DNA from: Clostridiales bacterium UBA4821
Lineage (GTDB): Bacteria > Bacillota > Clostridia > Acetivibrionales > UBA4821
Direction: 5' to 3'
Assembly (NCBI GenBank): GCA_002402315.1
Contig: DHFP01000254.1
Span: forward strand, 1 to 17,380
Length of the DNA stretch: 17,380 nt
The notes under the pieces are model-generated. The model made no database searches. It was not told the DNA's origin and saw nothing but the letters and a program-made list of their open reading frames with translations. Position 1 is the stretch's first letter. Each line of letters starts with the position of its first letter. Positions 7,696 through 15,496 of the stretch are shown in pieces. The position numbers were made by a program, and so were the translations under genes.

Positions 7696-8523
7696 TTGTT
7701 AGCCCGACTTGTTAAAAACAAACTATTTTGGTTGGTAGTTGTTACAGTAGCTAGTCTTGCAACACTCTCTGCCACATCCAAGCCAAGAGATAATCTAATG
7801 TTTTACGAAAAGGCTTTTAGTTATTTATATGTTCCGATACAAAAAGGCTTTGCTTACACAACCGGCAATGTTCAAGAAATGTTTTCGTACTTTAATGATG
7901 CCAAGGTGCTTACTGATGAAAATGAACAACTGAAGCTGAAGGCAGCTCAATTGGAGGATGAAGTTAGAAAGCTTTCAGGGCTGCAGGAAGAAAATGAAAG
8001 GCTGCGGGAAGTACTTCGGGTAAAAGGAAAGTTTGATAATTATGAGATGGTTACCTGTAGAATCATTTCCAAGGAGACTGGAAATTGGTTTAATATTTTT
8101 ACAATTGATAAGGGTACCAATGACGGAATAGATTACAATATGGCTGTAATTACTCCAAAGGGTCTTGCAGGCAAGGTTGTATATTCAACACCTGATTCAT
8201 CAAAGGTAATGGCAATTATTGACAATGGTAGTTACGCTAGTGCAAGGTTTTCTAAAACGAGGGACTTGGTGGGCATAAGGGGAGATTTAACTTTAAATGA
8301 CCAAGGTTTGATAAGAATGGTATATATCCCTGTAGGAGTTCAGGTTTCCGAAGGAGATATTGTTGAGACATCCGGTATGGGAGGGATATTCCCTTCAGGT
8401 ATTATGATTGGAACGGTTGTTAAAGTTGATAATGATAAACCCCAGTTAATGCGGAGTGCTCTTATACAACCAGCTGTAGATTTTAAAAGGTTGGAGGAAG
8501 TTGTAGTATTAAAGAGAAAGTAA
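7696..8523 (+). CDS. mreC: Rod-shape-determining protein MreC
   Basis: Bitopic membrane protein linking cytoplasmic MreB to the periplasmic-side wall synthases, activating PBP2. It has one N-terminal membrane segment (about residues 8-26, LFWLVVVTVASLATLSATS), a coiled coil (about 66-102, rich in E, L, K and Q), and the extracytoplasmic beta domain with the conserved GLAGKVV (about 153-159) and DIVETSGMGGIFPSGIMIGTV. The 275-residue length is typical. The start is TTG at 7696, with AGGGGGG at 7682-7688 seven nt upstream; no better ATG is available before the membrane segment. TTG may moderate expression relative to mreB. Confidence 0.96.
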   Translation: MLARLVKNKLFWLVVVTVASLATLSATSKPRDNLMFYEKAFSYLYVPIQKGFAYTTGNVQEMFSYFNDAKVLTDENEQLKLKAAQLEDEVRKLSGLQEENERLREVLRVKGKFDNYEMVTCRIISKETGNWFNIFTIDKGTNDGIDYNMAVITPKGLAGKVVYSTPDSSKVMAIIDNGSYASARFSKTRDLVGIRGDLTLNDQGLIRMVYIPVGVQVSEGDIVETSGMGGIFPSGIMIGTVVKVDNDKPQLMRSALIQPAVDFKRLEEVVVLKRK

Positions 8524-8572
8524 TCCATCTATTGTTCTAATACTTTGGGGTTTAGATTTATGGAGGTTTAAT

Positions 8573-9082
8573 GTGAGGTTTATAACAATAGGGATAGTGC
8601 TTTTCATAAGTGCCATTATACAGGCTCAAATTATGGGCAATATCAGGCTGTTTGGTGTTCAACCAAACTTAGCAATTGTACTAATAGCATGTTTCGCTCT
8701 TGCGTGTGGTAAATTTGACGGAGCGGTAGTCGGATTAATTGCAGGGTTCATGCAGGATCTAATTATGGGCACCTCGGTCGGAGGGTATACTATACTTGGC
8801 ATGTACTTAGGTCTGGCAGTAGGAGCATTGAATAAGAGATTTGTTAAAGATAGTATATTTGTTGCAATCTCGTTTGTGTTCTTATCCACTATAGCCTATG
8901 AATTAGTTCTATATTTCTTTGCGTTGTTTTTTAAGGGGCAAACCGATATATTGTATTTCATGAAAAGAATAATACTCCCTGAAGCAGTATACAATGCGAT
9001 GGTTACTATAATAGTCTTTCCAATAATTTTATTTATAAATCAATGGGTTAAAGACCATACAAAGCTTTCAAGAAAGTATTAA
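8573..9082 (+). CDS. mreD: Rod-shape-determining protein MreD
   Basis: Polytopic membrane component of the elongasome. About five hydrophobic segments cover most of the 169 residues, with the conserved FGVQPNLAIVLIACFAL region near 26-42 and GFMQDLIMG near 58-66, typical of MreD. The start is GTG 8573 with GGAGG at 8562-8566, six nt upstream. The overlapping ATG at 8571 is followed at once by TGA in its own frame and cannot be used. It lies 49 nt after mreC and before mrdA, the usual mreCD-PBP2 order. Confidence 0.93.
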   Translation: MRFITIGIVLFISAIIQAQIMGNIRLFGVQPNLAIVLIACFALACGKFDGAVVGLIAGFMQDLIMGTSVGGYTILGMYLGLAVGALNKRFVKDSIFVAISFVFLSTIAYELVLYFFALFFKGQTDILYFMKRIILPEAVYNAMVTIIVFPIILFINQWVKDHTKLSRKY

Positions 9083-9109
9083 GGCAGCTTCTCTTAGGGG
9101 GGATTCAAG

Positions 9110-11350
9110 ATAGATACCCAGAAAGATAAAAAGCTTAGATTTGTTATATTAAATATAATAATAATATTTATTGGTATGCTTATGGTGCTTCAGCTGGTTC
9201 AACTTCAGGTAATTAAAGGAGAAGAGTATAGAAATACCTCTCAAAGCCGCCTATTCAGAGAAGCAAGTGTCCAGGCTCCAAGGGGTGAAATATTCGATAG
9301 AAACGGAGTACTTGTTGCTACAAACAGAGAAGCTTTTAATGTTCAGATGGTAAAAACGTCTATAGAGCCTGAGAAATTCAATCAAATGATCATATCATTA
9401 ATAAAGATTCTAGAAAAAAATAGTAATAGCTATAGGGATAATTTTCCGATGACAATAAACCCAATCAAACTCGAATTTAAAAATGGCCAGGAGGAAGATG
9501 GTTTAAAAATCAAACAGTTTAAGAAAAAATTTAAAGTTAAAGACCTGAATATTTCTGATAAACAACTTTTTGACGAAATAAGAAAGTATTATGAGATTCC
9601 GGATTACTTCAGTGTTGAGGATGCAAGGAAAGTAATGGCTATTAGATACGAAATGGCTACTCAGCCTCTCAGTCAGTTTGACCCTGTGGAAATAGCGGTT
9701 GATGTATCCAAGGAAACAGTTGCAGAGTTAGAAGAAAGAAATATTGATTTTCCCGGTGTAAGTATTTCTATACAACCTGTACGTGAGTATCCTAATGGTG
9801 CAGTTGCGGCACACATTATCGGATATATTGGGAAGATAAATGAAAGAGAGTTTAAAGAACGAAAAGATAATGGTTATAGAAATAATGACATTATAGGGAA
9901 AGATGGCTTGGAAAAGAGTTTAGAAGATTTACTCAAAGGGGAGAATGGGTCTAAGAAGGTTGAAATGGATACAATGGGAAGGCTGACAGGGGAGATAGGA
10001 GGTTCTTCTCCGGAGCCGGGTAATAACATTCACCTGACAATTGACCTTGAATTGCAGAAAGTTGCAGAGAAATCCCTTCAGGAAACTATAAAAAAAATTA
10101 ATTCCGGAGGTTACAAGGATAGGTTTGAGGATGCAAGATCAGGTGCGGTTGTCGCCATAGATGTCTCAAATGGAGAAGTTTTAGCGCTTGCAAGCTATCC
10201 ATCATATGAACCCTCTCAGTTTGTAGACGGACTTTCTGCAGAAGAGTGGCAAATACTAACCGATACACAAAACAAGCAGCCATTATATAACCGGGCTATC
10301 CAGGGAACTTATTCTCCAGGTTCAACTTTTAAAATGGTAACGGCTTTAGCTGCCCTGGAGGAGAAGAAGGTTACAATTGGCGAGAGGATTAAGGATGAGG
10401 GAAGGTATACCAGGTATAGTGATTATCAGCCAAGATGTTGGATTTGGAATCAGGGACATAGAACTCATGGCTATGTCAATATATCTGATGCCATAAAAGT
10501 ATCTTGTAATTATTTCTTTTATGAAATGGGCTATAGAACGGGTATTGATAATATTAATAAGTATGCTAAAATGTTTGGTCTTGGAAGTAAAACCGGAATA
10601 GAGCTTCCAGGTGAGAGAGCGGGTATTCTTGCAGGACCTGAGTATAAAGAGGCAAATGGGGATAGATGGTATCCCGGCAATACGCTTCAAGCGGCTATAG
10701 GGCAGTCAGATTATTCTTTTTCACCTGTACAGATGGCAAATTATATAGCTACGCTAACAAACGGAGGGACCAGGAATAGACCCCGCTTGATTTCAAAGGT
10801 GACTACCTGGAATGGGGCACCGGTTGATGAAAGCCGGATAAAAGAAGTGTTGTCTATCAACCTTGGAGAACCATTTAATGACTATACGGAATCATTAAAC
10901 ATTAATGAACAGAATATAAAAGCAGTGTTTGAGGGCATGAAATCAGTTACGGGTGATGCAGGTGGTACAGCTTATGGGACTTTTGCAGGCTTTCCTATAA
11001 GCGTGGGAGGAAAGACGGGTACGGTACAGGTGCCGGGTAATAAGTCAGACCATGCCTTGTTTGTAGGTTTTGCCCCTTACGAAAACCCCAAGATTGCAAT
11101 AGCAGTTCTTATAGAACATGGAGGCCATGGTTCTTATACAGCGCCTGTGGCAAGAGATATAATTGCCCAGTACTATAAGATATATAAAGATGATTCGCAA
11201 GAGGAAAATGTTGTTCCTTCTGAAACGGATGTTGTTCCGGATGCCCAGCAGGAGACACAGGATTCGAACCACCTGAAACAGGAGGCCCTGACATCCAAAA
11301 TCAACGGCCTTTGGATGTTATACCTCCCGAAGAGGAAAGTGCAGGGGTAG
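9110..11350 (+). CDS. mrdA: Penicillin-binding protein 2 (class B transpeptidase)
   Basis: Peptidoglycan DD-transpeptidase that crosslinks new wall with RodA during elongation. Numbered from 9110, the motifs are S405-TFK408 (catalytic SxxK), S465-CN467, and K635-TG637, all intact. A dimerisation domain (RGEIFDRNGVLVATN, near 61-75) precedes the catalytic domain. The start is unusual. The first ATG (9176) would cut off half of the membrane anchor, whereas ATA at 9110 gives DTQKDKKLRF then a full membrane segment, and AGGGGGG at 9096-9102 is seven nt upstream. I therefore place the start at ATA, or at an ATG misread as ATA. The final ~25 residues may be out of frame (see findings). The length is 746 residues. 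Confidence 0.93.
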   Translation: MDTQKDKKLRFVILNIIIIFIGMLMVLQLVQLQVIKGEEYRNTSQSRLFREASVQAPRGEIFDRNGVLVATNREAFNVQMVKTSIEPEKFNQMIISLIKILEKNSNSYRDNFPMTINPIKLEFKNGQEEDGLKIKQFKKKFKVKDLNISDKQLFDEIRKYYEIPDYFSVEDARKVMAIRYEMATQPLSQFDPVEIAVDVSKETVAELEERNIDFPGVSISIQPVREYPNGAVAAHIIGYIGKINEREFKERKDNGYRNNDIIGKDGLEKSLEDLLKGENGSKKVEMDTMGRLTGEIGGSSPEPGNNIHLTIDLELQKVAEKSLQETIKKINSGGYKDRFEDARSGAVVAIDVSNGEVLALASYPSYEPSQFVDGLSAEEWQILTDTQNKQPLYNRAIQGTYSPGSTFKMVTALAALEEKKVTIGERIKDEGRYTRYSDYQPRCWIWNQGHRTHGYVNISDAIKVSCNYFFYEMGYRTGIDNINKYAKMFGLGSKTGIELPGERAGILAGPEYKEANGDRWYPGNTLQAAIGQSDYSFSPVQMANYIATLTNGGTRNRPRLISKVTTWNGAPVDESRIKEVLSINLGEPFNDYTESLNINEQNIKAVFEGMKSVTGDAGGTAYGTFAGFPISVGGKTGTVQVPGNKSDHALFVGFAPYENPKIAIAVLIEHGGHGSYTAPVARDIIAQYYKIYKDDSQEENVVPSETDVVPDAQQETQDSNHLKQEALTSKINGLWMLYLPKRKVQG

Positions 11351-11386
11351 TGGAAGAGGAGATTACAGAGTAGTTAAAAAATTTTC

Positions 11387-11415
11387 TTGATAAAAAACCA
11401 GCGGGATATTAAAAT
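11387..11415 (+). promoter_or_regulatory. Possible internal promoter for minC
   Basis: TTGATA at 11387-11392, exactly 17 nt, then TAAAAT at 11410-11415; each hexamer matches the sigma-A consensus at 5 of 6 bases. It lies in the gap between mrdA and minC, about 33 nt before the minC start. It could let minC be expressed apart from the mre operon. No terminator is seen after mrdA, so read-through is also expected. Confidence 0.5.
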
Positions 11416-11454
11416 TTATCTGGTACATATAAACCAAATGATGGGGGCATACAA

Positions 11455-12117
11455 GTGATGAATATGGAATCAGGAAACATTACATTTAAAGGAATGAAAG
11501 ATGCTTTAATTATTATGCTTAATGAAAATCAGAGCTTTGATGAGATGCTTGAAGATTTAAGCAAAAAGCTGGAAACTTCAGCAAACTTTTTAAAGGGAGT
11601 TAATTATCCGGTTAAAGTAAAAGGGAGAAAGCTAAGTATAGAAGAATTCAACCTAATTGCCCAAAAAGTAAAGGATGTTGTAGGGCTCGAGTTGACCTAT
11701 ACAGAAGACAAAAGTGAATTGGAAAAGGCGAATAAACCTGCTGAGACTCCAGTAAGGGGACACTTTTATGGTATAGACGAGGGTATGACAAAGTTTCACC
11801 GGGGCACACTTAGGTCCGGTCAACTTATCAAGTACCATGGTAATGTTGTGGTTATTGGAGATGCCAATCCAGGCAGTGAAATTGTAGCTTCCGGTAATAT
11901 CGTTGTGTTAGGTACTTTGCGTGGAATTGTACATGCAGGGGCTACAGGAAACAAAGAAGCTGTAGTTGTAGCTTTTAATCTTCAGCCTACACAGTTAAGA
12001 ATTGCAGATGTTATTACGCGCCCGCCCGAGGAGAAGATAAGCAAAGCAATTATGCCGGAGATAGCTTTTGTAAAGGATAATATTGTTTATATTGAGTATT
12101 ACCTACCCAACAAGTAA
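11455..12117 (+). CDS. minC: Septum-site-determining protein MinC
   Basis: Inhibitor of FtsZ polymerisation that blocks division away from midcell, recruited to the membrane by MinD. The N-terminal domain (about residues 1-100, with ITFKGMKDALIIML) is followed by a Lys/Glu-rich linker and a C-terminal beta-helix (about 103-205). The C-terminal part shows the hallmark HRGTLRSGQLIKYHGNVVV, then the GDANPGSEIVASGNIVVLG and RGIVHAGATGN segments. The 220-residue length is normal. Start choices are GTG 11455 (7 nt after GGGGG at 11443-11447) or ATG 11458 or 11464; they change only the first residues. minD is not directly downstream: 212 bp with a promoter separate them. Confidence 0.95.
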   Translation: MMNMESGNITFKGMKDALIIMLNENQSFDEMLEDLSKKLETSANFLKGVNYPVKVKGRKLSIEEFNLIAQKVKDVVGLELTYTEDKSELEKANKPAETPVRGHFYGIDEGMTKFHRGTLRSGQLIKYHGNVVVIGDANPGSEIVASGNIVVLGTLRGIVHAGATGNKEAVVVAFNLQPTQLRIADVITRPPEEKISKAIMPEIAFVKDNIVYIEYYLPNK

Positions 12118-12177
12118 CGGATGAAAAGTTTGTTAAAATTTCAATAAAACTGAACCAAATCAATGGCTGAAAAAAAT

Positions 12178-12206
12178 TTGACAACGTGAAAGTGAGCATA
12201 TATTAT
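12178..12206 (+). promoter_or_regulatory. Sigma-A promoter for minDE
   Basis: A perfect TTGACA at 12178-12183, 17-nt spacer and TATTAT at 12201-12206. A leader of about 115 nt would follow before the minD start. A short 7-bp inverted repeat lies in the leader near 12239-12261, too weak to call a regulator. The promoter would allow MinD and MinE levels to be set apart from MinC. Confidence 0.7.
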
Positions 12207-12329
12207 ATATGTTAAGATAAGATGGTAGCGCTTCATAGATTATGTTTCTGTTTACATAATTTATTACATAGAGGTTGGGAATAGAGGGAGCCCTACAATA
12301 TTGTACACTAATTTTTAGGAGGAAATGTA

Positions 12330-13130
12330 ATGAGTGAGGTAATAGTTATCACCTCCGGTAAAGGCGGGGTAGGTAAAACAACTACTACTGCCAATATTGG
12401 AACTGGACTTGCTCTTAGAGGAAAAAAGGTAGTTCTCATAGATACAGATATAGGTCTCCGAAACCTCGATGTGGTTATGGGACTAGAGAACAGAATTGTA
12501 TATGACCTTGTAGACGTGGTTGAAGGTGTATGCAGGATAAAGCAAGCATTAATCAAAGATAAAAGGTATGAAGGTTTATTCTTGCTTCCCGCTGCCCAAA
12601 CAAGAGATAAATCAGCAGTTAGTCCTGAACAGATGCAAAAACTTTCCGAAGAATTAAAGCAAGAATTTGATTATATAATAATAGACTGTCCGGCTGGAAT
12701 AGAGCAGGGTTTTAAGAATGCCATAGCAGGTGCAGATAAAGCGATAGTAGTTACAACACCTGAGGTTTCAGCAGTAAGAGATGCTGATAGGATTATTGGA
12801 TTGCTGGAGGCAAATGAAATAAGAGATCCCAAACTGTTAGTTAACAGGGTAAGGGTTGAGATGGTTAAAAGAGGGGATATGATGAATATTGAAGATATTC
12901 TTGATATCCTTGCCATTGATCTCTTAGGAGTTGTACCTGATGATGAAAAAATAGTAATATCTACTAATAGGGGTGAGCCCGCAGTTACAGACCCGAAGTC
13001 TGCAGCTGGACAGGCTTACAGAGAAGTTTCCTCAAGAATCATTGGTGAGAATATACCTATCATGCCACTGGCAACCGAAGACGGTTTAATCTTTAAACTA
13101 AAGAAACTCTTTGGACTAAGGATCACTTGA
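12330..13130 (+). CDS. minD: Septum-site-determining protein MinD
   Basis: ParA-type ATPase that binds the membrane as an ATP dimer and recruits MinC. The deviant Walker A motif SGKGGVGKTTTT is at residues 9-20 with the signature lysine K11 and K16. The switch region DTDIGLRNLDVVMGLENR is near 39-56, Walker B DYIIIDCPAGIEQG near 114-127, and the C-terminal amphipathic membrane-targeting helix (IFKLKKLFGLRIT) is present. The 266-residue length is standard. The ATG at 12330 has AGGAGG at 12318-12323. minE follows after 10 nt. Confidence 0.98.
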   Translation: MSEVIVITSGKGGVGKTTTTANIGTGLALRGKKVVLIDTDIGLRNLDVVMGLENRIVYDLVDVVEGVCRIKQALIKDKRYEGLFLLPAAQTRDKSAVSPEQMQKLSEELKQEFDYIIIDCPAGIEQGFKNAIAGADKAIVVTTPEVSAVRDADRIIGLLEANEIRDPKLLVNRVRVEMVKRGDMMNIEDILDILAIDLLGVVPDDEKIVISTNRGEPAVTDPKSAAGQAYREVSSRIIGENIPIMPLATEDGLIFKLKKLFGLRIT

Positions 13131-13140
13131 GAGGAGAATA

Positions 13141-13425
13141 ATGATGTTGGATATATTAAAATTTTTTACTAGAAATAAAAATTCAAAAGATGTGGCAAAA
13201 GAAAGATTAAAGCTTGTTCTTATACATGATAGAGCTAATGTTTCTCCTCAGTTTTTAGAAATGATAAAAGGAGAAATCATTAAGGTAATACAAAATTATA
13301 TGGATGTTGACGAGAATGCCTTAGATATCCAGCTTACAAAGACAAAAAGCGATGAAGGTAATAGGATAGTTCCTGCTCTAGTAGCCAATATACCTATTAG
13401 AAATGTAAAAAGCATAGGGAAATAG
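13141..13425 (+). CDS. minE: Cell division topological specificity factor MinE
   Basis: Stimulates MinD ATPase and releases MinC/MinD from the membrane, producing Min oscillation or a midcell ring where studied. The N-terminus (MMLDILKFF) is the membrane-binding amphipathic part, and the anti-MinCD stretch (AKERLKLVLIHDR, residues about 19-31) is clear. The C-terminal topological domain includes the NYMDVDENALDIQL segment. The 94-residue length is typical. It starts at ATG 13141 with GAGGAG at about 13131-13136. It contrasts with Bacillus, which lacks MinE and uses DivIVA/MinJ. Confidence 0.97.
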   Translation: MMLDILKFFTRNKNSKDVAKERLKLVLIHDRANVSPQFLEMIKGEIIKVIQNYMDVDENALDIQLTKTKSDEGNRIVPALVANIPIRNVKSIGK

Positions 13426-13449
13426 TTTTTAATTCCAAGTGTAAAACCT

Positions 13450-13485
13450 GCCCGGTAGTATAGAGTATAATACCGGGCGTATTTT
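13450..13485 (+). terminator. Hairpin between minE and rodA, possible terminator or attenuator
   Basis: An 8-bp GC-rich stem, GCCCGGTA at 13450-13457 with TACCGGGC at 13471-13478. Past one G-A mismatch it extends by TATA/TATA around a GAG loop. Only a short T run (13482-13485) follows, and the rodA start is 19 nt downstream, so partial termination or attenuation is more likely than a full stop. Confidence 0.55.
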
Positions 13486-13496
13486 ATGGTGATGTT

Positions 13497-14624
13497 ATGT
13501 TTAGCAAAAGAGTGTATAGTAAATTTGACTATGTTCTGTTTCTAATCATTACGGTTCTAATGTCAATAGGGGTAATAGCACTTATGAGTGCAACTCAGAC
13601 ATTTGCTACGGGTGATATGACTGAAGTTCACAAGCAGCTTGTTTGGATTATTATAAGCATAATAGCTATGATGCTGGTTGCTTCTATTGATTACGAGACT
13701 TTAGGGTCTTATAGCTTTAGATTTTACGTTGCAATTTTAGTGATGCTGGCAGCTGTCCTTTTTACTAATCCGGTTAACGGAGCATCAAGCTGGTTTGATC
13801 TAGGATTTTTTTCATTCCAACCAAGTGAAGTTGCAAAGATTGTTTTAATAGTATCCCTGGCCAAACACATTAATAAAATAGTCTTTAAAGATGAGATGGG
13901 AATAAACAGGCTGGAGAATATTATAAAGGTCTTAGTGCATGCAGGCATACCTATACTATTGATACTAAAGCAGCCTGATTTCGGAACCGCTATGGTTATT
14001 GTGGCAATAATATTTGCTATGGTTTTTATGGCGAATATGAGATATATATATGCAGGGATTATTGCAATAACCGGAATACTTGGAATAGGTATATTAAGAT
14101 ATTTGATACTTAAGGGTAATAACCTGTTTTTGGATGCTTATCAGGCTGATAGAATAAGAGTCTTTTTTGATCCCACACTTGACCCTTTAGGCAGGGGATA
14201 TAATGTACTCCAGTCAAAGCTGGCCATCGGGTCCGGTCAAATAACCGGAATGGGATTGTTCCAAGGTACACAGACCCAGTTGGGGAATATACCGGCCAAG
14301 ACCACGGACTTTATTTTTTCAGTTATAGGAGAAGAACTGGGCTTTGTATTCTGTACCATAGTAATTGTACTATTTGTTTTGCTGTTAGTAAGGTGTATTC
14401 ATATTGCTATGACAGCAAGGGATTTTTATGGAACACTTATAGTCATAGGTGTAACTGCAATGATAGGTGTTCACGTGCTTGTAAATATAGGAATGACCAT
14501 CGGATTGGTTCCGGTTACAGGTATTCCATTACCTTTCATCAGTTATGGAGGAAGTTCCTTATTAACCAACATGATGGCTATTGGACTGGTTATGAGTGTA
14601 GCTGCAAATAGGAGTTCTAAATAA
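13497..14624 (+). CDS. rodA: Peptidoglycan glycosyltransferase RodA (SEDS family)
   Basis: Polymerises lipid II into glycan strands in partnership with PBP2; integral membrane. About ten membrane segments fill the 375 residues. SEDS signatures are present: SWFDLGFFSFQPSEVAKI near 98-115, the IGSGQITGMGLFQGTQTQLGN loop, then PAKTTDFIFSVIGEELGF, and PFISYGGSSLL near the C-terminus. It starts at ATG 13497 with GGTGAT just upstream. Proximity to mrdA and the mre genes favours RodA over the divisome paralogue FtsW or the sporulation paralogue SpoVE, although sequence alone does not exclude those. Confidence 0.92.
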   Translation: MFSKRVYSKFDYVLFLIITVLMSIGVIALMSATQTFATGDMTEVHKQLVWIIISIIAMMLVASIDYETLGSYSFRFYVAILVMLAAVLFTNPVNGASSWFDLGFFSFQPSEVAKIVLIVSLAKHINKIVFKDEMGINRLENIIKVLVHAGIPILLILKQPDFGTAMVIVAIIFAMVFMANMRYIYAGIIAITGILGIGILRYLILKGNNLFLDAYQADRIRVFFDPTLDPLGRGYNVLQSKLAIGSGQITGMGLFQGTQTQLGNIPAKTTDFIFSVIGEELGFVFCTIVIVLFVLLLVRCIHIAMTARDFYGTLIVIGVTAMIGVHVLVNIGMTIGLVPVTGIPLPFISYGGSSLLTNMMAIGLVMSVAANRSSK

Positions 14625-14657
14625 GGGAAAAATTATTAAATTTTTATAGGTGATTAT

Positions 14658-15062
14658 ATGAATATTGCTTTAGTAGCTCATGATAAGAAAAAAGAATTAA
14701 TGGTTAACTTTTGTGTTGCATACAAGCACGTTTTGAAAAATCATTGTTTATATGCTACAGGGACAACGGGAAAATTGATTAAAGAGGCTACGGGGTTGAA
14801 TGTGTATTGTTTTCTATCGGGTCCACTTGGAGGCGATCAGCAGATTGGTTCGAAAATAGCGTATAACGAAATGGACCTGTTGATATTCTTTAGGGATCCG
14901 CTTACAGCCATGCCTCACGAACCTGATGTGTCGGCGCTGTTAAGGTTGTGTGATGTACATGACATTCCTCTGGCGACTAATATGGCTACAGCAGAAATAC
15001 TAATAAAAGGATTGGAAAGAGGAGACTTTGAATGGAGAAATATTATAAATCCTAAAGGATAA
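14658..15062 (+). CDS. mgsA: Methylglyoxal synthase
   Basis: Converts dihydroxyacetone phosphate to methylglyoxal and phosphate, a bypass that releases phosphate when triose phosphates build up. Motifs are complete: VAHD with H8, ATGTTGKL at 33-40 for phosphate binding, SGPLGGDQQIG at 54-64 with D60 equivalent to catalytic D71 of the E. coli enzyme, DLLIFFRDPL, and PHEPDV with H87 and D90 equivalent to E. coli H98 and D101. The 134-residue length is normal for Bacillota. It starts at ATG 14658 with AGGTGAT about ten nt upstream, 33 nt after rodA, so it is probably co-transcribed. A metabolic enzyme here is foreign to the surrounding wall genes. Confidence 0.96.
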   Translation: MNIALVAHDKKKELMVNFCVAYKHVLKNHCLYATGTTGKLIKEATGLNVYCFLSGPLGGDQQIGSKIAYNEMDLLIFFRDPLTAMPHEPDVSALLRLCDVHDIPLATNMATAEILIKGLERGDFEWRNIINPKG

Positions 15063-15079
15063 TAATACTTACCATAAGT

Positions 15080-15107
15080 AAAGAAAGCACCTGGAGGTGC
15101 TTTCTTT
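15080..15107. terminator. Bidirectional terminator between mgsA and the UPF0180 gene
   Basis: A perfect 12-bp stem (15080-15091 with 15096-15107) around a TGGA loop. The outer parts are A-rich on the left and T-rich on the right, so the hairpin serves both strands. It ends the rodA-mgsA transcript and overlaps the stop codon (15106-15108) of the convergent gene. Confidence 0.85.
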
Positions 15108-15336
15108 ATGTCAATTTACTTTGAAGTTGAAAATAAACTTCCTGGGGTGTAAGGCCTGAAGCATCTATAACAGTTGCTTTGGTTTGAATGTCATGCATTC
15201 CGAGGAAGTTTGTATTTTGTCCGGATACAATAATTGCTGCAAACTCATCCGGATTATATTTTGCAGATCCTGCGCTATGTTCGATACTTTCTATCTTGTA
15301 ACCCTTATCTGTAAGAAAATCCTTTATTGGTGACAA
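15106..15336 (-). CDS. UPF0180 (YkuS-like) small protein, start uncertain
   Basis: A small conserved Bacillota protein of unknown function. The conserved VSGQNTNFLGMHDIQTKATVIDASGLTPQEVY region (about residues 37-67) matches the YkuS/UPF0180 pattern. TTG 15336 is the only ordinary start in frame, but it removes the family's expected N-terminus. The frame upstream reads KKIAIEPNLSPIKDFL, which looks genuine, yet has no ATG, GTG or TTG before a stop at about 15397-15399. A GTG at 15363-15365 would fit (M-I-K-K-I-A-I-E) if the A7 run at 15354-15360 had one more A. The real gene probably extends to about 15365. Family confidence is good; the boundary is not. Confidence 0.75.
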   Translation of the reverse strand: MSPIKDFLTDKGYKIESIEHSAGSAKYNPDEFAAIIVSGQNTNFLGMHDIQTKATVIDASGLTPQEVYFQLQSKLT

Positions 15337-15496
15337 GTTAGGTTCAATTGCAATTTTTTTATCACGAGTTATCTCATAATATATTGGATAGTATTGTTAT
15401 GATTACCATTTAGCCAGATGGATATGCAACTTTTTGTTATCTAGGAATAATTATGGTTTACACAAAATATAAATGTAATAACCGGGAGGTGTGGAT

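Noticed and set aside
7305..7781. 158-residue open frame antisense to mreB and mreC
   Set aside because: It is a shadow of two well-supported genes, with Ser/Leu-rich low-complexity composition and no ribosome binding site.
8571..8576. ATG just before the mreD start
   Set aside because: It is followed immediately by TGA in its own frame, so it cannot start mreD; GTG 8573 is used.
10098..11294. Several antisense open frames within mrdA
   Set aside because: The sense frame carries intact penicillin-binding motifs throughout; the antisense products have no recognisable domains.
13466..13471. TATAAT as a -10 for a rodA promoter
   Set aside because: There is no -35-like hexamer 16-18 nt upstream, and the bases belong to the hairpin stem.
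14393..14611. 72-residue plus-strand frame inside rodA
   Set aside because: It overlaps conserved SEDS motifs in the true frame, and its product is Cys/Tyr-rich without family resemblance.
15370..15490. Sigma-E promoter before the SpoIVFA-like gene
   Set aside because: AT-rich sequence gives partial matches, but none combines acceptable -35 and -10 elements with proper spacing.
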